Notes under the pieces: model-generated
Database searches by the model: none
What the model was told of the DNA's origin: nothing
What the model saw: the letters and a program-made list of their open reading frames with translations, nothing else
Program-made: the position numbers and the translations under genes
Shown: positions 48,611-60,850 of the stretch, one piece after another
Layout: every line of letters begins with the position of its first letter
Numbering within the stretch: the stretch's first letter is position 1
Source: Allantophomopsis cytisporea
Taxonomy: Eukaryota > Ascomycota > Leotiomycetes > Phacidiales > Phacidiaceae
Assembly: GCA_024752435.1 (NCBI GenBank)
Contig: CP103025.1
Coordinates: forward strand, 2,542,001-2,606,000
Direction of reading: 5' to 3'
Length of the DNA: 64,000 bases

Positions 48611-49774
48611 ATGAAGAGCCAATCCATCCTTGCCCTCTTCGCCTCCGCTACCAGCGTCGCAGCCTGGGGCTACGAAGGCCATGAGACCGTTGCCTACGTA
48701 GCATCAAACTTCGTTAAGAGCAGCACAAAGACCTTCTTCCAGGACATTCTGGGTGACACTTCAGATGATTACCTCGCCAGCGTGGCCGCCTGGGCCGATG
48801 AATGGAAGTACACAGACGCTGGCGAGTTCAGCAAGGAGTTCCACTACATCGACGCCAACGATGACCCGCCATCATCGTGCGGTGTCCAGTACGCCCGCGA
48901 TTGCGCTGAAGATAACTGTGTGGTGTCTGCTCTCATGAACTACACTACCCAGCTCACCGATTCTAGCACGAGTGCATCCGAGCAGGCAATTGCTGCAAAG
49001 GTACGCCCTCCCACTCAGTCCCCTATCCCCATCACATAAACTGATAATCGGAATTGCAACTGACAATATCCAGATGGTCATCCATGTAAGTTCCCCCTCT
49101 CCCTATCATAGCAGCATCTAAGTCCTTCGGAAAGACCAAAGGGCGCTGGGCTCGTGCAGCTCAGAGAATCATGCTGTCCATCTTTCTACCTTCATGGTCT
49201 AGGCCGCGATCAAGTGTGAGTATAGGGAGACGTACTTACGACACCTAGTTCGTGGGTGACATCCACCAGCCGCTCCACGATGAGAACCTGGATGTAGGCG
49301 GCAATACGGTGGACGTGACGTTCGGCGGCGAAGACACAAACTTGCACGCAGTCTGGGATACGTCAATCATCGAGAAGTACACGGGTGGTAGTGCATTGTC
49401 GGATGCCAAGACTTGTATGTCACTTTACGCCTATTCCCTTGCATTTAATCCTTCTCGAACATATGCTGACTATGGTAGTTGCAACTACCCTTACAACGAT
49501 GATCAAGTCCGGAACCTACGAATCCCTTGCTGCCGGCTGGGTTACCGATATTAGCATCTCTACCAAGGCGGCTATCAAGAAGTCCACCATGGTGTGGGCG
49601 AATGACAGTAACGCTAAGGTCTGCACGGTCGTTATGCCAGATGGTGTCGATACCCTTGAGAGCGGAGATCTTGATGGCACTTACTACACCAGTGCGCTCC
49701 CGACTGTTAAGTTACAGCTCGCTAAGGCTGGATACCGCCTTGCTAAATGGTTGGATGCTATTGCCGACGCTTAA
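48611..49774 (+). CDS. secreted S1/P1 nuclease
   Basis: Exons 48611-49000, 49074-49085, 49249-49414 and 49479-49774 give 287 aa. The signal peptide (residues 1-18, LALFASATSVAA) ends just before Trp-Gly, the mature N-terminal Trp that ligates zinc in nuclease P1. Other tri-zinc landmarks are GHETVAYVA, SVAAWADEW, FHYIDANDDPP, the Cys pair region CGVQYARDC, HFVGDIHQPLHDE, GGNTVDVTFGG, NLHAVWDT, and VCTVVMPDG near the end. It is an extracellular enzyme that cuts single-stranded DNA and RNA to 5'-mononucleotides and also acts as a 3'-nucleotidase. Exon 2 is a 12-nt microexon coding MVIH; it is needed to align the metal-site HF.GD segment. Downstream of XanA-like genes, it could supply purines from external nucleic acid (inference). 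Confidence 0.93.
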
Positions 49775-49956
49775 GATGAGACGATGAATCATGATTTAGA
49801 ATGGGAGCTGGATTGCGAGGATGGAATTGGTTAAGGGTGATTCGCAAGCAAATTGATAGACATTTGGACGAGGCTTGTGATGGATGATATTTCTTGTATA
49901 ACATTGTCTAGTTTCAGCACAAATATTACGTAACTCCACATAATATCTCGTCGCAT

Positions 49957-51754
49957 TTATGCCTCGCAAGTGTCGTCGTCATCAACTGGTGAAATAGTCT
50001 CTACGGCAGCTGGAGCAGTGGGTTGGGCAGCGAATGGTGCAGCAGTCTCAGCTACAGAGATTGAGCTGGCAATAGCAGCAACGGAGGATGAAGCATTAGC
50101 TGTGGAGATAGATGCGGCGCTTGACGAGACAGCGGAGGTGGCAGCCACGGCTGCTTCAGTGTAGATGGAACTTGACTCAGCGACAGAAGACTCAACAACA
50201 GCAGCGGCAGAGGAAGCAGCTACAGAAGACGCAACAGAGGCAGCTGAAGAAGTAGCAGAGCTAGTACCACTGCCAAAGGCAGCACAAGCAAAGCTCATCT
50301 CTGTTGTGAGGGTGCCTGTGCTCTTTGCCTCACTCAAATCCCAGGTTTGCTGCACAAAAGGCCAGCAAACCTTATCGCCGATAGTGACCATATCGCCACT
50401 GACTGTCACATCTGCCTCGTTAACAACGCTGCCGATAACACCGCCGGTCTCATTAACGACCTGGAAGCTGGTACCAGCGAAGGTTCCAGTGCAACCCAAT
50501 GGTACAGGTTGGCAGTCAGGGTTGGTAAGTACCTCCCATGAGACGAGAGCCTCGCCGCCAGAGACAGTGGCAACGTGCACATTCTGGTGGTCTTCAGTAG
50601 AGGAGTATGTGAGCCATGTGACCTGGTCATCACCTTCAGTAGCTCCAACAACGGAAGTAGCCTGCTCGCCGGTAAGAGCGGTCTTGTTGGTCATAGTGGT
50701 GATGGCGACATTGTGGTTCAACCATCTTGGAGAACATTGCGTGTATCCGTCGCCCATCCAGGTGTTCTCAGTCAAGTCGAGAGCACCACGCGATTGCCAT
50801 GCAAAGATGTAGCTGGTCGTATCTGGGAAGAGAGCAAGGTTGCTGTATGAGCCAGACATACCACCCATTGGCTCGCCGGAAACACCGTTCGTGGTGTTCT
50901 CGTTGGCGATCTTCACGCCGGACATGTACTGCGTCTCGGTGTTGAGCCAGATATCACCCTGGTCCTCGGCGCAGACGGAGGCGAATGGAGCGGCATCAGC
51001 AGCTTCGAGACCGATACCGGTGTTGTGCGAACAACCGAATGTGCTGGATGCGCCGGTGATTTGTTGCAGAGCACCGGTGTCGTCGACGTATTGGATGCTG
51101 TCCCCATAGTGGCCAGCATAGTCGCCGGTGTAGGATGTTACTACAAAGTAGGCGGCGTAGAGACCAGCAGTCTCGGAATAGACGAGGTCACCATTGGCAT
51201 CAGGGGTAGCAGAGAGCTGGGTTTGTTAATGAAGGTACTTGAGTATCAACAGAACTTAAGATTGAAAGAGCACGTACGCCGGAGTCAGCATCTGTGTTGA
51301 CGCCTGGGCCGTTCATTGGGGTTCTCCAGGCCTCAGCACCATCTTTCACTCGGATAAGAGCAGAGATTGGGTAGTTATCGGTTGGAAGATCGGTAGTTCC
51401 AGTAGCATTGACGGTAGCGAAGAGGGCGAATCCATCATTTTGAGCGACTAGACCCGCTGCTTCATAGCCGGTGGTAGAGTAAGCCGTTCCGATGGTGGAG
51501 AAATCAGTGACGTTGATTTCGAGGACATGAACTGTAGAATAGGTGGAGTCCAAGTATGCCAAGTAGGCAGAGTTACCGTCTGGCGAAACAGAAAATGGTG
51601 TTCGACGGTGATGAGGCAGGCCAGTCCAGTAGGCCGCTTTGATAGGATCGAAAGAAACGGGAAGCGTAACGGTGTTTGCGTAAGTGGTGATCACTGGGTC
51701 GGCCAGGACAACAGTGGCACCTACAAGAAGAGAAGAAACGAGAGTGAAAAGCAT
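49957..51754 (-). CDS. secreted Ser/Ala-rich protein of unknown function
   Basis: Exons 51754-51278 and 51216-49957 over a 61-nt intron (GTACGT..ACCCAG) give 578 aa. The reading frame also opens upstream, but the first ATG is 51754. A signal peptide (LFTLVSSLLVGATVVLA, residues 2-18) precedes a ~400-residue globular part with repeated beta-strand-like phrases (SPDGNSAYLAYLDS; STFGCSHNTGIGLEA; TWMGDGYTQCSPRW) that resemble propeller-type extracellular proteins. There are several Asn-x-Ser/Thr sites. The last ~110 residues are an Ala/Ser low-complexity stalk ending DDDDTCEA, without the hydrophobic tail of a GPI signal. It is a likely cell-wall or secreted protein. I do not recognise the family. 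It is convergent with the nuclease, with 182 bp between the stop codons. Confidence 0.85.
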
Positions 51755-54632
51755 TGTAAAGAATGGCAGCAACGAGGCTGAAAAGAATGTATGTACAGGA
51801 ATGAATTTCCTTGATGAGAAAAGACGAAGACGAAATGAGGAATGGCCATTACCTTGTATTTATCACATCTTCGCCGAAGATGGATTCAATCACCATGAAT
51901 AATTAGGAGGGGATTTTTGCTCTGACAGTCGATCATTCGAAACAGATTGCGGGGAGATGTGAGTGAAGGATGCCGTTTTGGTTTCGCAGCGGTCAATATA
52001 GGACGTTTCCGACATGGCCGAGTTTGGAATTGATGAGGCTTTTGGCACTAAATTGACGAAGCGAGCCGGTGGATAGTACTTCGTATCTCGTGCGCAATTT
52101 GTCGAGATGAACAGACCATTTTGCTTCATATATTTTCCCTACTAAAACAACGTGACAATTAAGCTCGTCGGAAAGTTTATTAAGTTGAGAGAAATTGCGA
52201 GCCTTTGTAAGGCGATGCTAGAGGTAGATACAGTGGTTAATGCGCAGCCATGTCGCAATGGTTTGTTATGGAATGAGCATATCGTGATTGTGGAGTGCCG
52301 AGAAGCTGTCCTTTGTTACAGATAAAGAGATTGTTTGTCCTGGATACCATTTCTAAACACAAGTAACTTTACGATTCTTACCGTTACTTACCAAAAATCT
52401 ACGAGGTGGCACCTTGGATTGTTCATAAGCTTGGAGTTTAACTCGAGTGCTGCTCAAAGGACGAAGATTTGATAAAACTGTAAAAAAAGGGGGTTTCTTT
52501 CTTACATGTCGAATACCGATTCTACTTCTGCAAAGCTATTGAAGCACAATGACTTCAGGCCTTGCACCCAACGGGAAGAGTAACAGGGGTGAGTTTCTAC
52601 GTTTCACTAACTCCGTAGCAAGTGTTCGTGAAATTGTATACTGACGGGCATGAGGTATGTCTTGACTTTTCCGTCGTGCCTCAGTTTATGTTGTCAGCTC
52701 CTGTTGTCTGAATCTCAGGCTTACAAGTCACCGGCCGCAACGAAAATAGACAGGCGAAGACGGAGAGGTGACCGGAAAATAAAGAGCAAGGACATTTCTG
52801 TGATCGATTGTATATACACTAAGAGTGGGATGCTGTGGGTCAATGATTACCAAATACAGGCAGACGGTTATGTGTGAACGGAAAATGCCGTATCGTATCC
52901 GTAAATGAGGTCTGTAATTGACCTTATCCTTCCTGGAACCTACGGGACATCTCCATTTTCAATATATTTAATACCTTGGACGAGTACCATCCGTCTGCAC
53001 CGATAATAGGATGAGTTACTGTTCTTTAAGAATTAACCAGAATTTCAACAGTTGACAAGTATTCGATATCGTCCAGTCTCGAATAATGGACTGGGCTTCG
53101 AAAATTGGCACGTGCATCATCAGGAGTAGAACTATTTCGGATGATAGATCTCGGAGAAAATGGGTAGATACTACAGAATGCTCAAAGGCCTTAGTACACG
53201 TTGCTGAATCTTCGCTTTATGCAGTTTCGGTAGAAGGTAAAATTTCAACAGTAAAGAGTTGAACCACAATATATTTTGTCCTGCAGTAGCAGAAGATTTA
53301 TTGAACAGTTCAGAGGCGAACATGTTATGGTGACGTATTGAAAAAGTCTCTCAAGTAGTACAAATTGGAGACCGAAGCAGAAGCTGATGAAATGCGGTCA
53401 GAATACGAATTAGATATTTTTATAAGAGATATTATTTGATCCGGAACCAGTAATTTGACTTTTGTCTTTCTAGAAAAAAGAACAAATAAATGAATATTGA
53501 AAAAAAAAAAATATATAAAAAAGAAATTTAATTGTGAACGGTGGGGTTAAAATTTTACGATTCTGTAGAGTTGTATAGATATCCATTGAAAAGTGAATTC
53601 TTGGAAAAACCCAACCAACACTCGAAGTCTACAGCAGGGCTTGATAAAAGTGATATGCTGCATCTACCAGAGGCGCGCGTTAAGAGCTAATATTGACATC
53701 CCAAGTAGGCGCTGACAAAAAGACACTTGAATTTGGTATTGACTATAGAGAATGGAAAAGCGAGTCCGTATATGCGTTCTATGAAAGGGCTTGTTAGCTA
53801 GATAAGAACCATCATTTCATCAGTTGAGTCTACTCAAATCAATCACCGCTATCACTATATAACTGATATGTTTAAACAACCTGCGTAATATCAGACAATT
53901 TGCCGGAGAGAATCTCTTATTCTTTAATCCACCAACCATATATTTCGAAGCGTAAGGTGACAATCAACACCTAATCAAGTGCCTCATATACCTTCCTGTG
54001 TTCAACCAATACAGCTGGGAACTGTAATATTCTCTCAGCTTTCACCCATGTCATGCATCCCTCCATCACTTGCGACCGAAATCGAGGATACCATAACTTC
54101 AGACATCCAGACCGTTGCATTTCCTCCAGAAGGCCTAGGTTTACTAATAAACCAAACGTGAGATCTTCTCTGTTTAATATATACTGTAGACATTGTAAAT
54201 AACTCGGCGTTATGCGGATATACGGACAAGGGATAGACCCTGAAAACCGTTTGGCGTTTTGCGCATATACGGATGACGGATATACCCGTTGGAATATTCT
54301 AGGGCGTATTACCCATAATTTGATCTTCGTAGAATGCTGCATGTAGCTCGAAATCCTGTCACGAACCACCGGTAGTTATTGAGGGCTGCATACTCCTTGA
54401 ATATTATTCGGCCAAACGTCTCTTTATCATTATTCAGGTTTTTGGGGTTTGAAACGCATTTGAAAATTCGTAGATTTAAAGGTAATCATACGAAGAGTAA
54501 AAAGTTCTACGATAGTTCACGGGAGATGATATACCATACAGGTGAGAATCAAAGATGTCATAAAATGCGAGTCTTCTATTTTTTGGCTCTAAATCAAAGG
54601 TATCTATTTTAATTCCAAAGTGCGCGCTAAAT
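51755..54632. other. AT-rich intergenic block
   Basis: 2.9 kb between two minus-strand genes with no supported gene. It is AT-rich, with an A-run at 53501-53510 followed by TATATAAAAAAG. The 132-aa frame at 53971-54369 (minus) lacks family features and overlaps a local repeat. The first few hundred bases above 51754 are the promoter of the secreted protein. Confidence 0.45.
54204..54287. repeat. imperfect ~48-bp-offset direct repeat
   Basis: CGGCGTTATGCGGATATACGG..GGATAGACCC (54204-54240) recurs as TGGCGTTTTGCGCATATACGG..GGATATACCC (54252-54287). Non-coding minisatellite-like pair. Confidence 0.5.
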
Positions 54633-56251
54633 TCAAGCCTTTGTCTCCTTAACTGGGGCCTTGTAGTGGTGGAAACTCTGCACGTTGCAGTAGGAGTAGA
54701 GACCGTGAACACCCCATTCTCCACCAAGACCACTCTCCTTGTGACCGGTGAAATGTCCTTGTGGGATTGGCTGCTCGAAGCTGTTGATCCAGATAGTTCC
54801 TGCCTCGATTTGTCCTCCAATTCTGTAGGCCTTCTCCTCGTCACTTGACCATACGGAACCACCAAGACCGCTCAAGGTGTTGTTAACACGGGCGAGGAGC
54901 TCTTCCTCGGTGCTCCACTTCTGGACTGGAACAATTGGACCTGAAGTTCTTGTTAGATATTGGTTCTCAACTGAATAAGGCGATTCTGAAATAAGTAGAC
55001 TTACCGAATTGCTCGTCAACAACGATCTTAGCGTGGTCTGGTGGGTTGTCGATGACAGCCAACTTGAAGTGGTAACCGTCTTCCTTAGTTCTACCCTCCT
55101 TTCCAGTGGCATAGGTGTAGTTGTTCTTCTTGCAGTCATCGTGGAAGCCCTGGACAACAGCGGCCTGCATAATGTTCTGGACTGGACCGACCATGGTACC
55201 CTCAACAGAGGCTGGTCCGGTCTTCCAGGACTCAACGGTAGCAGTGATGGTCTTCAAGAACTCATCATAGACGTCCTCGTGTACAAAGATTCTCTTGGAG
55301 GCGACGCACAACTGTCCAGAGTTGTAGAAAGCTCCCAAGGCGACTTTTGGTGCAACAATAGAGACGTCGACATCGTTGCAAACAATGGTGGCGTTGTTAC
55401 CACCGAGCTCCAATGTAACTCTCTTAAGAGTCTTGGCAGCGCTCTCCATAATCTTCTTTCCAGTGGCGGTGGATCCAGTGAAACTGATCTTTCCAATGCC
55501 TGGGTGAGCAACGATTTGTGGACCAAGCTCATTGTCACCGTTCAATGCTTGGAGTACACCAGGTGGGAGAATAGTTTGAGCGATCTCAGCGAACTTGAGA
55601 ATAGTGTATGGGGTGAATGGAGATGGCTTCACAATAATGGTGTTTCCGGTAACAAGGGCAGCGGCAATCTTACCCATTGCAAGGGCCAATGGGAAGTTCC
55701 ATGGGCAGATAGCACCGACGACACCAATTGGCACGTAGCGCTCGGTGATCTTAAGGTCAGCATCATCCTGACGGATAGGAGTTGGAAGCTCTGCGTTGGC
55801 TGTTGGACTATTAGCAAAAATCCCTGAAGATACTATCTCGGACTTACCATTGAATTCCAAGAAGCCTGCAGAGACCTGAACCTCGATATCGGCAAATGGA
55901 ATCTATTTCCAGATTGTCAGATTATGTCCACTATGATAATGTTGGTGTACTTACTGGCTTGCCGGCCTCCTTCAAAAGGAGCTCGTTGAACTCCTTTTTA
56001 TAGCTGAGAAGAGCATCCTTCAACTCAGTCAACTTTCCTTGTCTCTCCTTCCACGATGTTCTTGACCAAGCTGGGAAAGCCTTCTTTGCGGCCACGACGG
56101 CCTCATCAAGATCGGCCTTTGATGCCGCAGGCACCTCCCACAATGGAGATCCAGTGGATGGGTCAATTCCGTGAGTAGTAACAGGTCCCCCACGGGTCTT
56201 GCCGTCGATGACGTTCTCAAACTTCTCAAAAGAAACACTTGGAGAGGCCAT
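54633..56251 (-). CDS. NAD(P)-dependent aldehyde dehydrogenase
   Basis: Exons 56251-55955, 55902-55848, 55799-55005 and 54940-54633 give 484 aa, the usual ALDH length. It oxidises aldehydes to carboxylic acids. Landmarks in order: GVVGAICPWNFPLAL (nucleotide-binding start), GNTIIVKPSPFTP, FTGSTATGKK, the general base Glu248 in LELGGNN, the nucleophile Cys282 in NSGQLCVASKR, and KESGLGGEWG near the C-terminus. The ending GHKESGLGGE..YSYCNVQS is typical of class-1/betaine-aldehyde-like fungal enzymes. There is no targeting signal, so it is probably cytosolic. Exon 2 is only 55 nt. The aldehyde is not predictable; neighbours on both sides are unrelated. The gene has a clean ATG (56251) and no close upstream in-frame alternative. 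Confidence 0.95.
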
Positions 56252-58388
56252 GATTCAAGCTTGAATTAGAGGATTGATGGTGAAAGTATGTTTAGAGGGA
56301 GGAAAGTGTAAAAAGAGGGAGGTTGATTTCTACAAGACAAACGATGGAGGAACCTTATACTTATATATTACGAACACCGCAACATTGCAAGGCATACGAA
56401 ATCATACTTTACCTTACCGAGGACAGACCCCACCAGCCGCGGGGCCAACGTTGAACATGAACACCACGTTTACTGACAGCTTATCTCTTTCGGAGACGTG
56501 GAAATTGCGTGTGCCCCTCATCCGAGTACAGTACACAATGTTCACACAGGTACTTGTGGAGGCGATGGATCCATACGACCAACAGATCATCATATGGACG
56601 AGGACATGGGGTATTTGGGAATCCTTCGAAGAATGCCCTGAACCTCAATTGTCCCGTGCCCCCCACCGTCCCCAAACTGACCGTGCAAGATCTCATTCCC
56701 CGACGGCAGGCCAGGGTGAATAGCTTGCTCTCTTCCGTGTGCGACGCCTGGCGAAACAACGCAACTTGCCATAGAATGCGCCTTAATACTACTTATGCCG
56801 TCAACAAGCCCATAAAGTACGTGAATGTCCAAGGACAAATTTAGATGACATATACCGATGTTCTGGGCTTGATTGCCACGAATTGCCTTAGTTTGGGGGG
56901 GGGGAGTGGTGCTGTCACAATAAAAACTTGCATTGGCCATGCTATGGCACCAAGCTAACGGGGGGACTTGGCTTACAGGCCCGGTTTGAGTTTGTAGGGG
57001 GTTTTTGGTGGTCCCGGGCATTGCTTGCCCCAGATTGGTAGCGACATTTTGGTGAGTGGGTACAATGGTACTAGTCGCTCGGCAACCAGCCCCGTATTGG
57101 CCGTCGCTCTCGCGGAAGATGGAAATGTCTCTGAACTAAGCAAGAGAGTTGGTAGAGATACGCTTGATCCAATTAAATAGGGGAAATGAAGGGTCCCCAA
57201 ATGTACCTCGTGCGCCTTCGTGCGGCTAATTATGCAAGTTCTAATGTATCACAGTGACCTTGCCGTAGCATTCTAACCAGAGAGGTGTAGGAGTGTAACA
57301 TTAGACACGTTCTATACAAGCCTCGGTAGCCGCCGCCAGCGGAAAATAAAATGCAAAAGGAGCTGTCAAAATTATAAACAGTGACAACCTAAATAGATTG
57401 GTGAGACTTTTACAGACGTCTCTCTTGATGAGAGGCTCCGTATTCACAATAACTACCTATGTATCCGTCTTCTCGAATATCCATATGTATCACCCTCCCC
57501 TCCAAAGAACGCTGGCCTGTTACCACGAATTGCCCCTATTTTTATTATTTATGCATTGAAGCGAGTGCCGCCCTGACCCTGCTGCCGCAAATGCACTGAC
57601 TCCAGGGGAATCTCCACTCCACCATCGTCTCCACGCAGAACAGACCAGCTATCAGAGGGTTCAGGTAAGGCGCACAGGTGGTGAAGGGTGCAGGGTGAAG
57701 GGTGAAGGGTTCAAGACCATTCCACGGACGAGACATCGACTTTCCATGCGGAAGCCACGCAAGATGGATATCTAACCATCTGTACCCACTCAAATTCAAT
57801 CTCTCTCTCTCCGCTGAGCCTCACATTCCCTGATATTCCCCTCATGTCTGTCTATCAGATGTGCCCTTATGTTCACTTTCCCTGCAAGACATTGTCTGCC
57901 TTGGTCGAAAATAACTTATGTAACAATTCATAGAGCATTTTCATCCGAAGCATCTCCGTTTTAAACTTCGCCGGTTCTTGTATGTATACGCTGCACAGTA
58001 CATGTGCATTATTATCTACATTCTAGAAATGGATAGACGGAGAGCAGGGGTTATAACAATTTTGACTCCTTATTAGATATCGCGGCATTTGCACCCGAAG
58101 CTTCTCTGATTCGAAGTCTGGAATTGATTCCACGTACTCTTCCAAGTGTTCTATAGTAGATCTGTGTCACGCTGGGGGTTCCGGGTCGCATAAAACTGTA
58201 CATTTATTGGGGGCTGTAAAGTTGTGAAGAGATGTAAAAGTTGTTGATAGCCATACAATTATGGTAAGATTTGTCATATATGATATAACTGATTACAACA
58301 ATCAGTGCTCATGCAAAATGAACATGTTGAACGCATGGTCAGACAGTTTCTTTTCAGTTTTGTATGTCGTGTGCTCTTCAACTTCATA
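56252..58388. other. 2.1-kb intergenic region
   Basis: Promoter of the aldehyde dehydrogenase, then sequence without a supported gene. A GGGTGAA-type short repeat lies at 57681-57711. Frames such as 56274-56723 lack ATG-to-stop coding character or domains. Confidence 0.45.
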
Positions 58389-60850
58389 CTACTCTCTAGT
58401 ATCCTCTCTTTCACTCTCTCCACTCGTAGATTCGTCCTCGATGTCTTCGTACCAGCCATAATCATTATCAGTGTCAGAATCATCTTCCTCTTCAATCCAA
58501 GCACCCGGAAGCCTCCATTCAGGATGATCAACCATCGTCCAGAATTGCCCAGCGAATTCGTCTGTTGGTTCTGAGCCACGAATATACCAATCTTCTACGG
58601 AAGGTCCATACTCAATGCCAATGACCCGCCAATTCAATGTCAGTTTTTTATAGTCATCGCTCTCAAGAATATAGACACTCTCATTGATTCGCATATCTTT
58701 GTTGACCTTCCCTGTGCTGTACAATCGCTGTTCTTCTGCTCCATATTTTTGAATGTCCACCCCTACTACAATCAAGGCCTCAAGCCATATTCTCAGCACC
58801 GTATTTGCTAATGCTTCAGGTCGTAATGGCAGGAGTTGCAAGTACAATATAACGAATTCGAGGAGTTCATAAATGCCAAATAGTAAAGGAGTTCTCCCAG
58901 ACATATCTGTTAAATGGGCGCTTGCTCCCGTGTTAAGTAAGTGTTTCAAAAGAACACACCAAGCCTCACATAATTTGAACATCCACTCTGGCCTCGACGG
59001 TCCATTTTTATTCCAAAAGAAATATCTTTTGGAGTCCAGATTTGATAATGCCGGAGTATTGAGAGTGCTTAGATGTTTAAAAAGGTTTGATACCCAAGCT
59101 TGACCATGAAAGTCCATTATTTCTTTTGGAAATCGAGGCATCCGATCACCTGCGCTGGAAGAGCCATCAATTCTCAGCGTCTTGTTCTTCATCAATATTG
59201 CTTGCCATAAGTTCATGGCACATTGATGCAACAAGGTGCTAGAAGATGGCCATTCCGTTTGCGCAATATCAAGATCCAGAAACCCGCTCTTGAGTCCTAA
59301 GATGTACCAGATTGTATCAGCGTTACATGCCATATGGAGATACGATGCATGTTCGATAGCGACAAAAGTACGGGTGCATTGTAGCCCATCCCAGTATATT
59401 GGGAAGAAATTCGCCGTGTAAAATCGAAACTCTGCAGGACAATTCCCAAAAGGACTTAGCCAAAGAGGTACGTCCTCATCATCCAAAGAGAGCTCATCGG
59501 AGTCTATGTTCGCGATGTACGAAGCTAGGCGTCGACAAAGGCTATCGTATTCAACTTGGGAAAACAGAGGCTCAGAAAACATCAAAAACCCGAGCAAATC
59601 CCTTTACTTATCAGTTGTGCAATAGCGAGTTTATCAATATCGAGACTTACAGAGCCTGATCGTTACTCGCGGGGCGCTTGGTGATGTCCATGAGAAAGCA
59701 ACACACTTCAGATCTCGCTGACAGCAAACTATGCTGTAATACTCATCAGTAATAAAACTTGGTTTTTTAACCTGGCACATACCTTTAATAAACTATTGCC
59801 TGTACTCATGTCTGTATCAAATGGTGTTGCCTGCTTGCTGGCAAAAAGGTTTTGAAGAGCACTTAAATCTCCATGCTTTGCGTACCGTATCACCGGCGCA
59901 TCATATGGCACTATGTTGTAAGCTCGAAAAGAAAATGACCACTTTCCGTAAACGCTATGATGTAAGGCTTCCCAGGACTTTCCCAGAAGCCAGGTAGGCG
60001 GTCGAATACGTAGTCGCGCGCTTCTTCGAGCCATACCATGTGAGACAAGGTCGTGCTCTCTCTGGTGACCTTGGTCTGCGGACAGAACAACTGTTCTAGA
60101 TTCGTATTCAACGATCCCTAGTAACCTGCTACCACAAACCCATAAGGATGACTGTGTATTCGACGCTTGCTGATGGTGTCTGATCATCCCGCTGCCGTTA
60201 AGTGACGAAGAGGACGAAGAGAAAGAGGAAGCAGAATCTTCGATTGACGACGTTTGATAAGAGATCGGTGGTAGAGAGCCAGGCCTCTCAATGATCTGTG
60301 ATGATGGAAACATTCGGTATAGCATGTGCGCTGTTATGTGGGGTTGAATTGTACTAGATGCTGTCAATCTTCCATGGAACAATTCGATCCTCATCTGGCT
60401 AACTTACCTTGTGTACGTTTCACGACATAGTCTGAGCAAGCTTATAGAGCTACTCAGCTTTGTCCTCATTTTCTGCATCTGATCCTTCTTCATGACAATC
60501 CTCGCCGCACCCATCTTTTTCTTAAATCGAGTCCCAGTATGAGCATGTAATGCCAGTTCAGTAACCAGTTCGGTTAGCTGCCTGGCCGCATTTTGGCAAA
60601 GCTCCAAACTCTGTTTCAAGTCCGACATATCAAAGACATGCGAGGGAAGTTCAACACCTTTGTGGTGATTTTCAATGGTTTCAAGACTAGATACCAGGAC
60701 TTTGAGTTCAAGCATCATAGAATTGATATCCTCAGGTGCCTCTTTCACCTCGTCCCAGAAATTCTTCAGTTTGAGAACCACTTTTGCAGCTTGGGCAGCC
60801 AGTTCACCAATGCCGATGATACTGGCAGTCAAGCCAACAGCTTCAGCCAT
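58389..60850 (-). CDS. fungal STAND N-domain protein with divergent ankyrin repeats
   Basis: Exons 60850-60408, 60353-59783, 59733-59651 and 59601-58389 give 769 aa with all phases matching. Residues 1-145 (MAEAVGLTASIIGIGELAAQ, then LKNFWDEVKEAPEDINSMML and QLTELVTELALH) form the helical N-terminal domain seen on fungal STAND/NLR-like proteins. A Ser-rich linker follows. A middle block (PPTWLLGKSWEAL; RAYNIVPYDAPVIRYAKHGDLSALQNLFAS) leads to weak ankyrin units, and another ankyrin-like stretch (LLNTGASAHLTDMSGRTPLLFGIYELLEF) sits in the last exon. The tail is Asp/Glu-rich. No NACHT or NB-ARC P-loop is visible. Such N-domain plus ankyrin proteins are widespread and expanded in filamentous ascomycetes; heterokaryon-incompatibility or immune-like roles are proposed for the group, not shown here. 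Confidence 0.85.

Noticed and set aside
53971..54369. 132-aa minus-strand reading frame
   Set aside because: Overlaps a local direct repeat, has no domain, and lies in an AT-rich spacer.
55009..55827. 272-aa plus-strand reading frame
   Set aside because: Antisense to exon 3 of the aldehyde dehydrogenase; no family features.
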